This document shows positions 35,458-48,189 of a stretch of DNA of 64,000 nucleotides, piece after piece; the first letter of the stretch is position 1, and every line of letters starts with the position of its first letter. The stretch covers positions 2,795,001 through 2,859,000 of the forward strand of contig OX291553.1 in assembly GCA_946406115.1 (NCBI GenBank), in the 5' to 3' direction. The notes beneath the pieces are model-generated. The model ran no database searches and was not told where the DNA came from. It saw only the letters and a list, made by a program, of their open reading frames with translations. The translations under genes and the position numbers were made by a program. This DNA comes from Apoda limacodes. Taxonomy: Eukaryota; Arthropoda; Insecta; Lepidoptera; Limacodidae.

Positions 35458-36060
35458 AAAAATTATGTAACAAATTGCATTCATAAGCAAAATACGATAG
35501 GTTTGTACCGGGTCGTAATAGCCCAGGCCCAGAGATCCGAACGATACGTCAAGCGTGACTCGTTACGTTGTATACACATCAGACAGAACCGAGTTAAATA
35601 AAGGGGCGGTGGAAACAAGGGAATTGTCAAAAGTTTTAACTACTCGTTTAGAGTAGGTAACATAGCATCAACTTTACTGAATACTAGAAACTGTATTGAG
35701 TGTTTTTTTGTAAATTTTATTTTTTTATAGTTGGTTGCTCTAGTTGTGTATCAGTATCTGTAAACTCAGGTAACTTTGTTTTTTATGAATACAACAGTAA
35801 AATAAATATTTTGCTGGAAAAACGGTAAAGAATACGCGAAACGCAGAAACTATAAAACATCCAGATAAGTAAATGTAAGAAACTATGTTTCATAATATTG
35901 CGTTTCTTGAAAAAATATGTATAAATTAACGGAAGTATTTCCGTTATATCCGTAACAAGTTCCAAATACAAGTTCTGTGGATTCAGCTTTAAAATCAATT
36001 CTATTACACTATGTATATCATATTACTCCATTACGGTGTACTTGCCTGGATGAATAATAA
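35458..36060. other. AT-rich intergenic DNA
   Basis: Nothing recognised. Confidence 0.45.
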
Positions 36061-36240
36061 TAATAATAAATATTTTTAGATATTACACACACCGCCGTCT
36101 GGTCCCAAACCAAGCAAAGCTTGTGCAATAGATACCAGACAACGGATAAAAATGCATATTATTTACTTTTTTTGTAAATACATACATATTACACATAGAA
36201 AACACTCAGTCTCAGGACAAACACAAACACAAAACTATTG
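36061..36240 (+). repeat. Dispersed lepidopteran repeat (family D)
   Basis: AATAATAAATATTTTTAGAT, CACCGCCGTCTGGTCCCAAA, CCAAGCAAAGCTTGTGCAAT, AGATACCAGACAACGGAT and a CATACATA tract followed by AGAAAACACTCAGTCTCAGG reproduce a recurrent moth repeat that usually continues into a tRNA-like SINE end. Here it is truncated before that end. Confidence 0.6.
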
Positions 36241-36535
36241 ACATTTTTATTATGTAAATTTAAGGTTGTCGTTTATATTGACTGCGGACGTACGTATGAG
36301 TAGTTCATGTTTCTGCGCCTTATGTTCATTGATTACGGGAAAGACACATTGACCTTAGCCCCAAAAACTGCTCAATCGGAATGAATTCTTAAAGGAATTT
36401 ACCTATTTGCATTCCCATCCATCATTTACGCAATTATATTACATACTTTTAGCATTTTATACATTTATAAAAATGTGAAAGCTGTAAAACCTTGCAGATA
36501 ATTGCTGACAGGACACATTACCGGTAGTGAGGAGA

Positions 36536-36612
36536 CAACAGTTGCCGCCCCGGGCGCGTCACGTCCGTGCCGCCCCGCCGCCCCGCCGCCGCCGCCGCCC
36601 GGGGCGCACGTT
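36536..36612. repeat. CCG-rich GC island with inverted ends
   Basis: A 75-bp, almost purely G+C block: GCCGCCCCGGGCGCG.., then (CCG)n and CGCCCGGGGCGCACG. The GCCCCGGGCG and CGCCCGGGGC blocks form an inverted pair around it. It contrasts sharply with the AT-rich surroundings. Confidence 0.85.
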
Positions 36613-38375
36613 CTACTTTGATTACCCTCTTGTCGCCGCCCGTACACTCAACGTACAGATTTCATCGTCCTTCAGAACTTTACATTAATTTCAAAAGTTG
36701 ATATTGTCGACTTTAGTTGGTCAGGTGAGACGCGTTGACGTTACAACTGTACAGGTAGAATATTATTCCTAGTTTTAGAATTACTCAGTTTAGCTGGAAA
36801 GTGTAAATTCTTCAATAAAATTAAAAAAAATATGTCATAAATTTGTTTTATTGTATTGCTATGATTTTATTTTAAACTTATTTATTTATATAACGAGAGA
36901 TCTATATTTTTATCCCAACATTTAAATATAACGTTAAGCATTGATGGTACAGGAGCCAGTTCTATGTCCGCACAGCTTAATGCGATTTTTGTGATGTTTT
37001 TTACTCTTTTGGTGTGCTTACACACACTATCATATTTGAGTGGATGTAACGTCAGCTTTATCGCCCCATAATTTTCACACTGTGTAATATTTATTTTGTG
37101 AAGGGTATGAGATTGCTAAGTTTTCCAGCATGTTCCTATCGCAAAACATACTAGGACTTCGTTTTTGTCTGTATTTCGTGTGAAACTCTGGTTTTCATAC
37201 CGTAAGGCACCACTTTGACTTATTTTTGGAATAGATCATTAACTGCTCCTCGTGTGAGCTCGATTGTATTACGAATGTCCAGTGTAAGCTAATGATTGCG
37301 CTGATATTATTCCATCACAATCATGATTAGTGTCAGTTTATCGACATTTTTTGGGTCAAACCCAAACATACGATACACAAATTGTTTTAAATGTTGTTGT
37401 TCGGGAATCGAATTCAGGACGAATTTTTGCGCCATTTTAGTCGTCTTTCCAGTGTTGTTTGTTATTGTATTAATAAATGACGTTAATATAGCAAATAAAT
37501 AGTATTACAACACCAAACAATATTACTATCTAAATTATACTACCGGCACTTGATGGTATAGCAGACATGGTTGGTATGATTAAGATGTTAAATTCCAAAC
37601 ACGCCGTGTATTTAAAAGCCAAAAGATTCCGCAAGTCGTGCCCGGGGAGCGATCCTGCGGATTACTGCTGTCGCCTCGCGTCGACCGCGGCGCGCGTGCA
37701 CCTAACATAAGGATTCGGATAATTTAGGCGCTTAACAGCACTATAAAGTTTGAAGTAGCTTTATAGGCTAATAAAATTAAAAAGTCTGGGTGTCGTTTTA
37801 GGTGACATCGATTTTGGCCATTTTAATTACATGTTAGTGTTCGGTACAGACGTACTGAATGAGACTAAGAGGGTTTTCGTAATCACCACGCTGGCAACAA
37901 TTGGAACATGTTATTTTCTTTTGGGCGGATCTTTAATTTTTTTTATAAAAAACGGTATTTCTGTCCATTCTTCTGGTTTTCTTATGTTATAAAACCAAAA
38001 GGACCTAATTCCAGTGAACAATATTCTGAGAGCGTTGGTGACGGAGAGCCGTCTTGTGCTTCGGTCGTCAACTGTTCTACTAGGATTCAAAATATAAATA
38101 CCTAGGGACCCAGTCACAAACAACGAAGTAATTAAATCTAAATAATTAAAATTCTAAAAAACCCAAACAGCTGTAAACATTTGAATGAAGACGAATGTCG
38201 ACTCGTTCTCAAGAGTTAGTTTTGAGTTACGATTTTTATTTACTGAACTGTTTATATTATGGAAATTGTTGTTAGTTTTTGTACAAATATAGTATTAAAT
38301 TATGCCCTAGTTTAAAGAGGTGTTTACTAAACGACCTGTCTATGAACTAATCGTTTAAAAAATGTTTCTATTTTA
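36613..38375. other. Intergenic DNA
   Basis: No gene recognised. A GC-rich patch at about 37636-37702 (GCCTCGCGTCGACCGCGGCG) may be regulatory. The overlapping frames at 37908-38123 have no recognisable domains. Confidence 0.4.
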
Positions 38376-38715
38376 AGGGTTCCGTACCCAAAGGGTAATT
38401 AGCCGAACCCTATTACTAAGACTCCGCTGTCCGTCCGTCTGTCACCAGGCTGTATCTCATGAACAGTGCTAGTTAGACAGTTGAAATTTTCATACATGAT
38501 GTATTTCTGTTGCCACTATAACAACAAATACTAACGAGGGCTATATATAAATATTAAAGAGGGCTCCCATACAACAAGCGATTTGCTCGATATTGATAAG
38601 GGCAACAGGTAGATGCTTAAAATATTCACAGATTATTTAATTATAGTCTAAAAATAAATAAATTTAAATTAAATAAAACAAATATTTAAGGGGGGCTACC
38701 ATACAACAAACGTGA
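38376..38715 (-). repeat. Family C copy, reverse orientation
   Basis: Starts AGGGTTCCGTACCCAAAGGG, then TAATTAGCCGAACCCTATTA, CTCCGCTGTCCGTCCGTCTG and CACCAGGCTGTATCTCATGA: the reverse complement of the right half of 27943-28372. It peters out near 38715. Confidence 0.75.
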
Positions 38716-38718
38716 TTT

Positions 38719-38820
38719 AACAAATTTAAGCTGAACGGGTCGTTGCGTCGTGATCGTGAAAGAACGACAAACAAATTTAAGCTAAACGGGTCGTTGCGTC
38801 GTAATCGTAAAGGAACGACC
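38719..38820. repeat. Two-copy 51-bp tandem repeat
   Basis: AACAAATTTAAGCTGAACGG, GTCGTTGCGTCGTGATCGTG is repeated as AACAAATTTAAGCTAAACGG, GTCGTTGCGTCGTAATCGTA with a few transitions. Confidence 0.9.
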
Positions 38821-38825
38821 AACAA

Positions 38826-39005
38826 ACAAACTTACTTTTTTGTTTATACCACTAAGGTGGCAAACACGCTTACGGTCCGCCTGATGGTAAGCGGTCACCG
38901 TAGCCTATGGACGCTTGCTACACCAGGGGTATCACTCGCGCGTTGCCGACCCGTCAGAAATCTAATAACTTCTTTCTTGAAGAACTCCATACTTACTTAT
39001 GCATT
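38826..39005 (-). repeat. Family A retroposon tail
   Basis: Short T-run, then ACCACTAAGGTGGCAAACAC, GCTTACGGTCCGCCTGATGG, AAGCGGTCACCGTAGCCTAT, GGACGCTTGCTACACCAGGG. This is the closest relative of the 4062-4183 copy. The plus-strand frame at 38743-39018 covers the tandem repeat and this shadow. Confidence 0.8.
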
Positions 39006-40383
39006 TATATTATTATAATTATGAATAAAAGTTAATTGATTTAGATGAAGTGAAAAGTAGATGATTACCCCATAATTCAAACAGTATGTTTATAATGACT
39101 GATAAATAAGCAATTCTTAATTTCGCATCAATAGTACAAGTTTAGTATTGTCACAATAAATAGTCCAAACTGATGAAACATGCAAAATCCTTAAAAAAAT
39201 TGAACAACAAAAGCGTTAAATTACATCACGCTCCGTGTACGTTTGTGAATCACTCATCAGCTTCTCTGAACGAAATTAGGGGTATTCGTACGTACCTATA
39301 CACTGTTTGACGCTTTATTTGCTTCTCAAAAATAACCTTTCGGGACTTGGTCTAAAAAATAAATTCAACGCAAATAAAATAATGCTGTTGAGAAATAAAA
39401 CTGGTTCATTTCTTTCTGACAATAGACGTGTTGAGGAGTTGAGGAGTCACCCGCCCGTGTCTAATGTGAATATTACTGACGAGGTGAGCACTTGAGCAGG
39501 TAAGTACAATTCTATCTTTGTGTTTTGGTATATTTAATCTCATCATTTCAAAGTGTGGTCACAGACTATACGTACTATAATACATACATATTATAATATA
39601 CTGTCAACTCTTTTACAAAATAGAATAAAAACGAAAATAAATTTCCATGGACGATTTTGACCTTAAACTATAAAAATATTATTTGCTTTAGATAACAAAC
39701 AGTTAAAATAGGATACTAACTTAAACAAAAAGCAGTTACAATGATTCTTATTTTCTGTACTAAAACAACAGCAACAATTGTAAAAGTATAAAACACAAAA
39801 TATAGGTGTAATATATTTAATTTTTTTTAAAAAAAGTAATTAAATTAAACCAAATATTTAATGCATTTATAACGATTAGACAATAAACAACTCCAATATA
39901 TGAACATACATAACAGAGACTAATGTACACAATAAAAGTGCCAATCCAAAAGACTTTAACTAAGGTATAGTTAACTGTCCCCTTCAATCCTCGGAACAAG
40001 ACATTATTAAAATTTGCACCGATCCAACCGTAAAATTATATGTTTCTACAAACAAATTATGCGTGTTTAGCTCGAATGATGGATTATACCCATTAGAATT
40101 TCCTTTTGAGACGCCAACAGAGGGTACGATACGTAATAGCACGCTATTATACTATTCAAAGGCATCAATTATTAATATTTTATGTATGGAACTAGTTTCT
40201 AAGTACTACGGTTTATGGTGAACGGTTCTCTTTCTCGTGGTCGATCGGTATCGTGTTGTTGTTGCCCTGAACTTTATTCATTATTAACAAGTTAGTTTGT
40301 CTGTAGTACATATCCGCTAACGGTTGATACCTATTAAAGATTGACGATTATTCTATATCAGAAAATATTTATTGTTTAATGAA
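39006..40383. other. AT-rich intergenic DNA
   Basis: No gene or recognised repeat. Only short AT-rich frames. Confidence 0.45.
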
Positions 40384-42210
40384 TATGAATATACTTTATT
40401 GCACATAAAAATAAAAAAAACAAGCAAAACTAAGTTGATAAATAAGGTACTAATAGGCGGCCTTATCGCTTAAGAGCGATCTCTACCAGGCAAAACTTTG
40501 TGTAGAGGAAATAATAAATGAAAGGTGGTGCGGTAGCGAAAATAGTAACTTAAAATAAAAAAAAAGAACAGACAATTACATATACATGCAACATATATAC
40601 CACCATAAATAAAAAAATATCATCTATATATATATTTATAAATATAAATACACATATAATATATTTATTCATACATATATACCTATATTATAAATACATA
40701 TATATCTATATTCTAAATACATACACAGTATAATAAATACATCAAAATGAAGATTATATTAACCAGGTGTATTAAAATAAGAGTTGAGTTCAAAAAAAAA
40801 TGTTCCTTAACATGTTTTTTAAAAATAGCGATGGATTGTAAACTTCTGATATTTAGTGGAAGGGAGTTCCAAAGCTATATAGCTTGCACATTGAATGAGT
40901 GACTGTAGTAGTTGGTGTTATGTGCCGGTGTTTTTAAAAGTAAGCTAGTCAAAGGGTGAAGTGTAAGTGTAGATGAAGAAATAAAATTGAAAACTTTCTT
41001 TCAAATAAAGAGGAGTTGATGAATTGAACAGTACGTAATAAAGAAGTGTGAGAATATGGGTATTCCAGCGAAGACGAATTGGGAGCTACTTATGCTGAGC
41101 ATGAAACTCAGACACATGATCATATCTGCGTAATCAAAATATAAATCGAATACAGATATTTTGAAGTCGCTTAAGTTTGTTTAATTGCTCCTCGGTAAGA
41201 TTGATATAGCAAGCATCAGCATAATCAAGAATAGCAAGAAGTTAAGATTGTGCAAGTGTAACTTTGGTGGAAACAGGTAACAGATTACGCAACCGTCTCA
41301 TTGACCTAATGGAGGCGAAAATTTTACGACTGACCTCTTTTAGTTGTGGAATCCATGAAAGTGTACTTTTAATAAGAATCCCTAGATTTTTAACTGAGTT
41401 TAGGTAAGGAATAATAACTGAATCAAGTTCAACAGGTGGTAAATCCCAATTAAGTCGTGAAATCATTTTTGGACTGCCAATAATTATAGCTTTGAGACCA
41501 TAAAATGTACTCCATTGGAGTATTTGGTTATGATCAGCATAATTTTTTGAATAGCGTTATTTATGTCATCAATTGGGGCATGTGTGTAAATTTGGAGATC
41601 GTCTGCATACAAGTGGTAGAGAGAAGATAGCTGGAGAGAAATAGAGTTAATGAAAAAAGAAAACAGTGGCTGAAGTGGAGCACCAGTCAGAGCATGTATC
41701 CTCTACCCGAATGCGTTGCTGGCGCCCATACAAGTAACTGTGAAACCAGTCTATCACTGTTGGAGATATGTTAAGACAGCGTAAGATGCCCAGCAATAGG
41801 TCAAAGTCGGTTGCAGGCATTACTGAAATCTAACAGTGACATGACTGTGAGTTGTGTGGTATCCATGCTGTAACGAATATCATCAGTAATTTTAGTGAGT
41901 AGAGTAGAGGATTCAACAGACTGTTTTTTGTCAGAAAAGTGTTAAGCTGATAATGATCAAGTCGCTCAAGGACTTTTGACTGGAAAGGTAATATTGAAAT
42001 GGGTCTAAAATCAGAAAAAGTAATAGGATTTGCCTTTTATAAGGGAATAATGAAAGCATTTTTCCATTGCGCGGGGAAGGTACTGGAGGATATAGATGAA
42101 TTAAGGATGAGAGTGATGTCGGGTACAACTATGTCAAGGACGGGAATGATCATCTTACGGCTTATACAATCACTACCAACAGCGTTTTATTAGTTACAGA
42201 CGTCCTTTTT
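40384..42210 (-). mobile_element. 5'-truncated LINE in minus orientation
   Basis: The minus strand holds reverse-transcriptase sequence (42210 down to about 40790) followed by a 3' UTR reading GATCGCTCTTAAGCGATAAG and ending near AATAAAGTATATTCATATTC at 40384-40410. The same 3' UTR type is seen at 23725-23890. The stretch 40600-40745 within it is TA-rich low complexity. The 5' half of the element (endonuclease, ORF1) is not recognisable, so it is 5'-truncated. Confidence 0.8.
40790..42210 (-). pseudogene. Reverse-transcriptase pseudogene with several stops and shifts
   Basis: Minus-strand reading in order: ISSSTFPAQWKNAFIIPL (42080-42030), ITFSDFRPISILPFQSKVLE (RT finger motif, about 41980), SVMPATDFDLLLGILRCLNI, SPTVIDWFHSYLYGRQQRIR (about 41760-41710), SPKMISRLNWDLPP (about 41470), YLNSVKNLGILIKSTLSW, LPVSTKVTLAQSLLLAILDY, and ADACYINLTEEQLNKLKRLQ (41200-41150). 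At least five stops or frameshifts interrupt it, and the catalytic YADD block is not intact. Product would have been a non-LTR RT; inactive. The clade is not decided. Confidence 0.85.
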
Positions 42211-42679
42211 AATTTTGATAGTGTTAGTTTTTCAGTTGCTAAAAACATTTTAAGAATCAGTGGATTTTGGAAAATTTAGGATCTATATACTGTGATAGGG
42301 TGTGGCGGATTTGGCTTACGCCCCGGGCGGCTAAAACTCCCAATACGCCGCTGGTAAAACCAGTATGTGTTAAATGAGAACAAAATAAAAGAGGATTCTC
42401 GTTTAATTTTCTCTGTCATATCTCGTGTCGTCGCCGACCATCTCGTTACAACGACGCGCGACGTTGTTTCCACTTACGAGAGACTTGGGACAATATTACG
42501 TATTTTTTTATGCCGATTTTATATTTTTGTAAAGTAATACCGTTATAATATCACCATTTAACTTATAATTTCAACGCGACACGACACGGCTTATGCCGCA
42601 GCTACAACCAGTGCTAGTCAAACGAAGAAAACATCAGACACGAATTACTCCATACACGTACATTCTTCATTGACAACTA
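42211..42679. other. Unassigned spacer with a GC-richer segment
   Basis: Segment 42295-42480 (GGCTTACGCCCCGGGCGGCT.. and ACGACGCGCGACGTTG) is GC-richer than the flanks. No gene recognised. Confidence 0.4.
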
Positions 42680-45329
42680 TCTATATATAAAGGGCAATGT
42701 CCTAACTGACTCATCACAGCCCAGCCCAAACCTTTAAGGCAAGAAATTCGAAATTTGGGGAAAGTACTTGTTAAATGTATATTGAATACGTCGTTTAAGA
42801 ACGGATTTTGCAAAATTCGCCTGCCAAGGGGGTAAAATAGGGGTTGGCAGTTTGTATGAAAATCAGGCTTAAATTTTTTGGCTTAAATCTATGAAAGTTG
42901 GTATGCTACCGTTTGACTAAAAATGATACATTTCACTTATTTTGAAAAATCATTTCGCAAGGGGTCAAAATTTGTAGGGGAATCAGGTTATTTTTCTAAA
43001 TAAAGCCATAAAAATGAGGTAGCAAAGCATTTTTCGAAATTCAACCCGTAAGTGGATAAAAACCGTGGCAAAGTTTGTATGGGAAATAATATGTTTATTC
43101 GCAAATTAACTTGAAACTTGGTATAAAAGCTCTTTAGTACAGTCAACGGAACATACATTTCTGAAATTTTCAAAATTCTACCTTTAAGGGGATGGCAGAG
43201 GGTGGCAAAGATTGTATGAGAATAATAATTTTAACCGTCAAAATTACTATTAACTTTGTAGACATGTTATTCAACACTATGAATGAAATAACTATTTAAG
43301 TGTTTTGTAAAACTCAGGCCCAAAGGGGCAGAAAGTGGGTGGCAAAGTTTGTATGAGAAGCAATATTTTTAATGTTAAATTTACTTATAACGAGGTATAC
43401 ATATTCATCAACACTATTAATGTAACGAGTATTTCAGTGTTTTTTAAAGCACAGGACCTATAGAGGAGAAAAGGGTTGGCAAAGTTTATATGGCAAATAA
43501 TATTTTTAATGTCAAATCTATCAACATATAAAAATGGCAATAACCCGACTGTCTCATTATCGCCAAGCCAAAACCGCTAAGCTAATTTGATATTTGGACA
43601 AAGAGTTGGTTTTATATTGGAGGCAGAATTTAAGAAAAGATTTATTAAAATTCAACGCCCAAGGAGATAAAAAAAGTTGTAGGAAAATTTGTCATTTATA
43701 GAACTAAGAAAGATAAGCTATGCTATTTTTGAAAAATTATCCGTGGTAAAATATTCCATTGGTTTTGCAAATATAACCATGAAAATTGTTACTTGAAATT
43801 TAAGTTGTAAATAAAGACTGAAAAGTTACCGATTTTTAAAAACCATCCCCTAGGGGTGATATAGGGGTTGATTTAAATCCATAAAAATCGATATTTAACT
43901 TTTTCGTTCAAAATTTAAAATGACGTGTTTTACGTTTTTGGTAATCATCTCCTACCTATCTACACATAAAAAAGCAATGTCACAAATGACTCATCATCGC
44001 CCAGTTCAAACCGGTGAGGACGGATATTTTAAATTTGGAAGTGTTGACCTTATAATTGAAGGCGTCTTTTTACGAAATTCAATCCTTAAAGGGGTGAAAC
44101 AGTGGGCAACGTACGGAGGAAATATATAATACTATGGTCAAATTTACTTGAAAGTGTTATCGCTCAGTAACACAATTAGTGCAACATTTGTTATAGAATT
44201 TTTCAAAATTCCGCCCCCAAGGGAATAAAGGGAGTGACAAAGCCTGAATTAATATATTGTTTTGGTCCAATATACTTGAAACATAATATATATGATTTTC
44301 TTCACGGTTAATAAACGACGACTTTTGGAGTTTTTAAAATTTCAACCCTTAAGAAGCTAAGGGGGTGAAAAAGTATGTTTGTGATTAGAAAATTCCATGC
44401 TTTTAGTCAAACTTTAGTATTAATGTTCTCTAACACAATTAATATAACAAGAGTTATTGTGTTTTCTAAATTTAGCGGTTAAAAGGGGATCACAAGATGT
44501 ATATGAGAAATCATATTGTTACAGTCAAATTTTGTTGAAAATCAGGATTATTGCACTTCAATACAATCAATTAAATATACATTTTCTTTAAATTGATAAA
44601 ATGAGAAAGGAAATTTGATTTGAAATTTGAGATATTGAGATTTCAATAGAAATATTAAATAACGCTTTGCAAGATGTTTTAAAATTAAAGTTCTAACTGC
44701 AATCAGCGTGTTTAGAAGAGACGAGGGAATGGGAATCAGAGAGTTTGTCTGAGATTAAATATTTCTATAGTCAGTTTACTTGAAATTGGTATAAATATGC
44801 TTTTCGAGACTGTTTAAAAACGATTTATTGGGGTTTCTAAAACTTCAGTCCTTATGGGGAGAAAATGGGTTTGGAAATTTTCTATGGGAAATGAATGAGT
44901 GATGAGATTGGGCATAGTTTGTGTGCAAAAAAACAAATTACTGACTGAACCATCATCACGGTATGAACCGCGTACAGCTGCGAAAACCTTTTATATAAGC
45001 TCAAACGAAAATACGAACATTTTGTAGGAATGATGATATATTGTTTTATGTAAGAATTTTTAAAATTTAACTCCTAAGAGCATGAAAGTGCTTAACAATT
45101 TTTTTACTAGCTATTGTCATTGCCTAGCTGAAATCGCTAAAGATAAAAATAATAAATAAAGAGTACGGTTTTATTTTATATTGTAAGCATCGATTAAGAA
45201 AGAAACTTTTAAATTTCAAACTCTTGTGTGTTGATGATATGATATGGGGTACACTTTACAGTTTGTTCATTAAAAAAACTCTACAAATCTAAAAGTATAT
45301 GCGGGACGAGGCCGCAGGCAAAAAGCTTG
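42680..45329 (+). mobile_element. Helitron-like element with repeated 5' heads and internal ~130-bp repeats
   Basis: The left end TCTATATATAAAGGGCAATG, then CCTAACTGACTCATCACAGC is repeated in diverged form near 43526 (TATAAAAATGGCAATAACCC), 43968 (AAAAGCAATGTCACAAATGA) and 44925. A single 3' end with GAGGCCGCAGGC and AAAAAGCTTG is at 45304-45329. Between heads a unit of roughly 130 bp recurs with AAGGGG..AAA.. and GGCAAAGTTTGTATGGGA. TC at the 5' end and a GC-rich hairpin before CTRR at the 3' end fit a non-autonomous Helitron, and multiple heads with one tail fit a multimeric Helitron. The sequence has no Rep/helicase coding capacity; open frames here are chance. Confidence 0.6.
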
Positions 45330-46090
45330 TAAATTATTTAGAGTAACCATTGTAGATCAGCAAAGGCGTTCAAGATTTCATATTTCCTAGATGAAAAAAT
45401 TGAACTAAACAAGTGATTGCAGAAGCGAGATAAAATTTATAACTGATATAATCATATTTTAAAAAGGGCTCCTTTTTACTATTTTGATACCAAACTCTAA
45501 AATTATTGGACCGAAGGTTTTTAGAGCAATTTCTTAGACATGTTTTACGGCTGTTGACCACCAGGGGGCGCTGAAGCATTCAGGATAGTCAGCGCTTATG
45601 GGCTTCCAGAAACTATGTTGGGTTAATTCAAAGAACAATTATTGTCTTTGGTTGATATAAATAGATGTATATCAACAAGAGACATAATAGCTTTTATATG
45701 AAAATCTTTTATATGTACATAAAAATAACAATAGTTTCAGCAAGAAAAGTTACGTTCACAAAGTAAATACTAGAAGTAAAAAAAGGCTGTTGGTGCATGA
45801 TACACGTCTACACTAAATAAGTAACTCTTTTATGGGGCAATGTTTACACTTTTACAACAAAGGTCCTAATAATATTCCAAAGATATCAATAAGTCGATTT
45901 AAATCGTTGATCAAACAACAACTTTGTAAAACAGCATACTTTAATATTTTAAGACTATGAAAATGATAAAAATCCTTGGGACTGAAGATGTTCAATTACA
46001 GGATGCATAGGTAAACCAAATTAAAATGGAAATAATATAAAATTGTACGGCTTAAATTTTTTATTTAAAACATTGATTTTTTTTAATAGA
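45330..46090. other. AT-rich intergenic DNA
   Basis: Nothing recognised except a short GGGGGCGCTGAAGC patch near 45563. Confidence 0.4.
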
Positions 46091-46250
46091 GTAACTATCG
46101 AGTTTCTTGCCGGATTCTTCTCGGTAGAAATCAACTACATTGTAAACCGAATGGCGGGTGGGAGCCTTCAAAAAATAGTATTTCATAACTTTGACGATTC
46201 AAAAGTGTTTGCATAATCCTAATTTAAATAAAAAAAAAAAATACTTTAAC
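46091..46250 (+). repeat. LINE 3' UTR and A-tail (plus strand)
   Basis: ATCGAGTTTCTTGCCGGATT, CTTCTCGGTAGAAATC, TTTGACGATTCAAAAGTG, TTTGCATAATCC and an A-run near 46230 are the typical end of a very common lepidopteran retroposon. The open frame 46191-46604 starts in this tail and is not a gene. Confidence 0.75.
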
Positions 46251-46599
46251 TTTGACTACACATGTATCATTTTCAATACATGTATCATTTTGATTAAAAT
46301 TGGAAACAGAAATGGCAATGACAGCTCCGGCGGATTTTTTAGATTTGTAATTACTTTTTTGTACAGAATAAAAATTATATACATAAATTTAATAGGTAGT
46401 TTAGATAGCTGTCAAGCTTGTTTATTACTGGGCGCTGTCGCTACCCGGCATCGGCGAGCGCAACCAACATGGTTCCAAGCTTTGCTGTCATGCCAAATAG
46501 TTTTTTTGAGAAGTCGTTTGTTTAAAATCAGTGACATGTTTCACAAATTAGTTCTTTGGAACATTACTACATATATTACTAATTTGTATGAAAATTTTA

Positions 46600-47440
46600 T
46601 ATGATAAAATTTGTTATAAAATGGTTAGTGTCGCCTCTGTCCAAAAAAAATACAATTCTGGGTTTGAATGATGTACGCCCCATAAGTATACCATGCTTCC
46701 TATCTAAGATCCTGGAAAGAGTGGTATGCAGACAGCTTACGTCTTACCTCGAAAGTAACAACATACTTACCATGTTACAGTCAGCGTTCAGAAAGACACA
46801 TAGAATATCGACCGCCCTGATAGACATTGTGGACAACATTCTGACTTCACAGGATGCAAAAAAGGTACTATCATGGTATTGCTTGATTTTTTCCGCGCGT
46901 TTGATAAATAAAAATAAATTTACCTGTTTTACTATCCAAGCTTATGTATTAAGGGTTTGAACGTGATACAATAAAATGATTCGTCAGCTATTTTAGTAAT
47001 CGCACACAGAAAGTTGGTATAACTATGAATCACACGCCGGATTTCGAACCAATGTCCTGTGGATAGAGGAGTTCCTCAAGGATCCATACTAGGTCCTATT
47101 CTCTTTACACTTTACACGGCAGACATCTGTATTAAAATTAAACATTGTTAGTACCAGTTGTATGCAGATGTAATAAACGTGTATTGATCATTTGATCCCC
47201 AGGTTCGCGCTTGCCAAAATTAATCAGGCATAGCTTTATGGTCAGAGGTTTTAAATCCATTTTAATGTCAGTATTCTTGGATAGCAGGCCGAACGTGTAA
47301 CGGAAACCCGAATAGAAAGCAGGCTTCGTTTTAAGGGACGCATCGTCGAGACTGCGCGAAATTGCTTCTACAGGCTCAAAGTTGTGTACCGTATACCTTA
47401 TTAGAGTGAAGATTACAAACTGCGTGTGCACGATTTATTT
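46600..47440 (+). pseudogene. Decayed LINE reverse transcriptase
   Basis: At 46630-46900: VSPLSKKNTILGLNDVRPIS, IPCFLSKILERVVCRQLTSY, SAFRKTHRISTALIDIVDNI, SQDAKKVLSW (RT finger and palm). At 47069-47175 in another frame: GVPQGSILGPILFTLYTADI, then a stop, then YQLYADVINVY where the catalytic YADD has become YADV. At 47260-47410 further thumb-region scraps (VSILG, QAERVTETR, RNCFYRLKVVYRI). Multiple stops and frameshifts and a damaged active site make it a dead copy. The minus-strand frame 47138-47431 is a shadow. Confidence 0.8.
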
Positions 47441-48189
47441 TCAGCATTTCCCCGCGTATATATAATATAATATATAATATGTAAAATATAATAAATAAAT
47501 ATTATAATAAATATATAAAAGGCTAAATATTTAAGAATGTCGTTTCGTACACAATAACATCCAGTTACTCTACTATTTGGGGTCATCAAGACTAACAGAC
47601 CTGAATATCTATTCGCTAAATTTAAGTGGCGAAGAGTAGATACTACACGTGACATGAGAATACTAAATAATGTTTTAAAAATACCTCAGCATCGTACGAC
47701 AGCATTTCGTTGATGTTTTAGGTATGCAGCCACTAAATGCTAGAACAACCTGCCCTCACCCATATGCGAATTAAATAAAGTTAGACTTCTAAATTACATT
47801 TAAAACTATATTTTCCTATTTATCAAAAAAGTATTGAGTCTCGCGATGGATGGCCAAGATGTCGTCAGCACTGATTCTAACAGTAGACGTATTAAAAAAA
47901 TTCAATTGTATATTTAATTTATTTTAACAAATTTTGCAACTTAACCGGTTTAGTTTAGTAAGTTTATAGCGACGATATTGTGTTTAGTACGGTTAGTTTA
48001 ATTAGTTAAAATAACTATTTATTTGAAATATCTCACACTCACATATTCGTATAAGATTTAGTTAGACTAACTAACCAAACCTTATTTTTTATAAGTAATT
48101 ATTTATTCTCATTGATTCTGAGTTAATAATCATTAATAAACTAACATATTTTAATCTTCTTATACTAGGTAGTAAGTTAGCGTTCAAGG
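47441..48189. other. AT-rich DNA between two LINE remnants
   Basis: TA-rich low complexity at 47455-47520; otherwise nothing recognised. Confidence 0.4.

Noticed and set aside
46191..46604. 137-codon + frame
   Set aside because: Begins inside a LINE 3' UTR and A-tail and runs into unrelated sequence.
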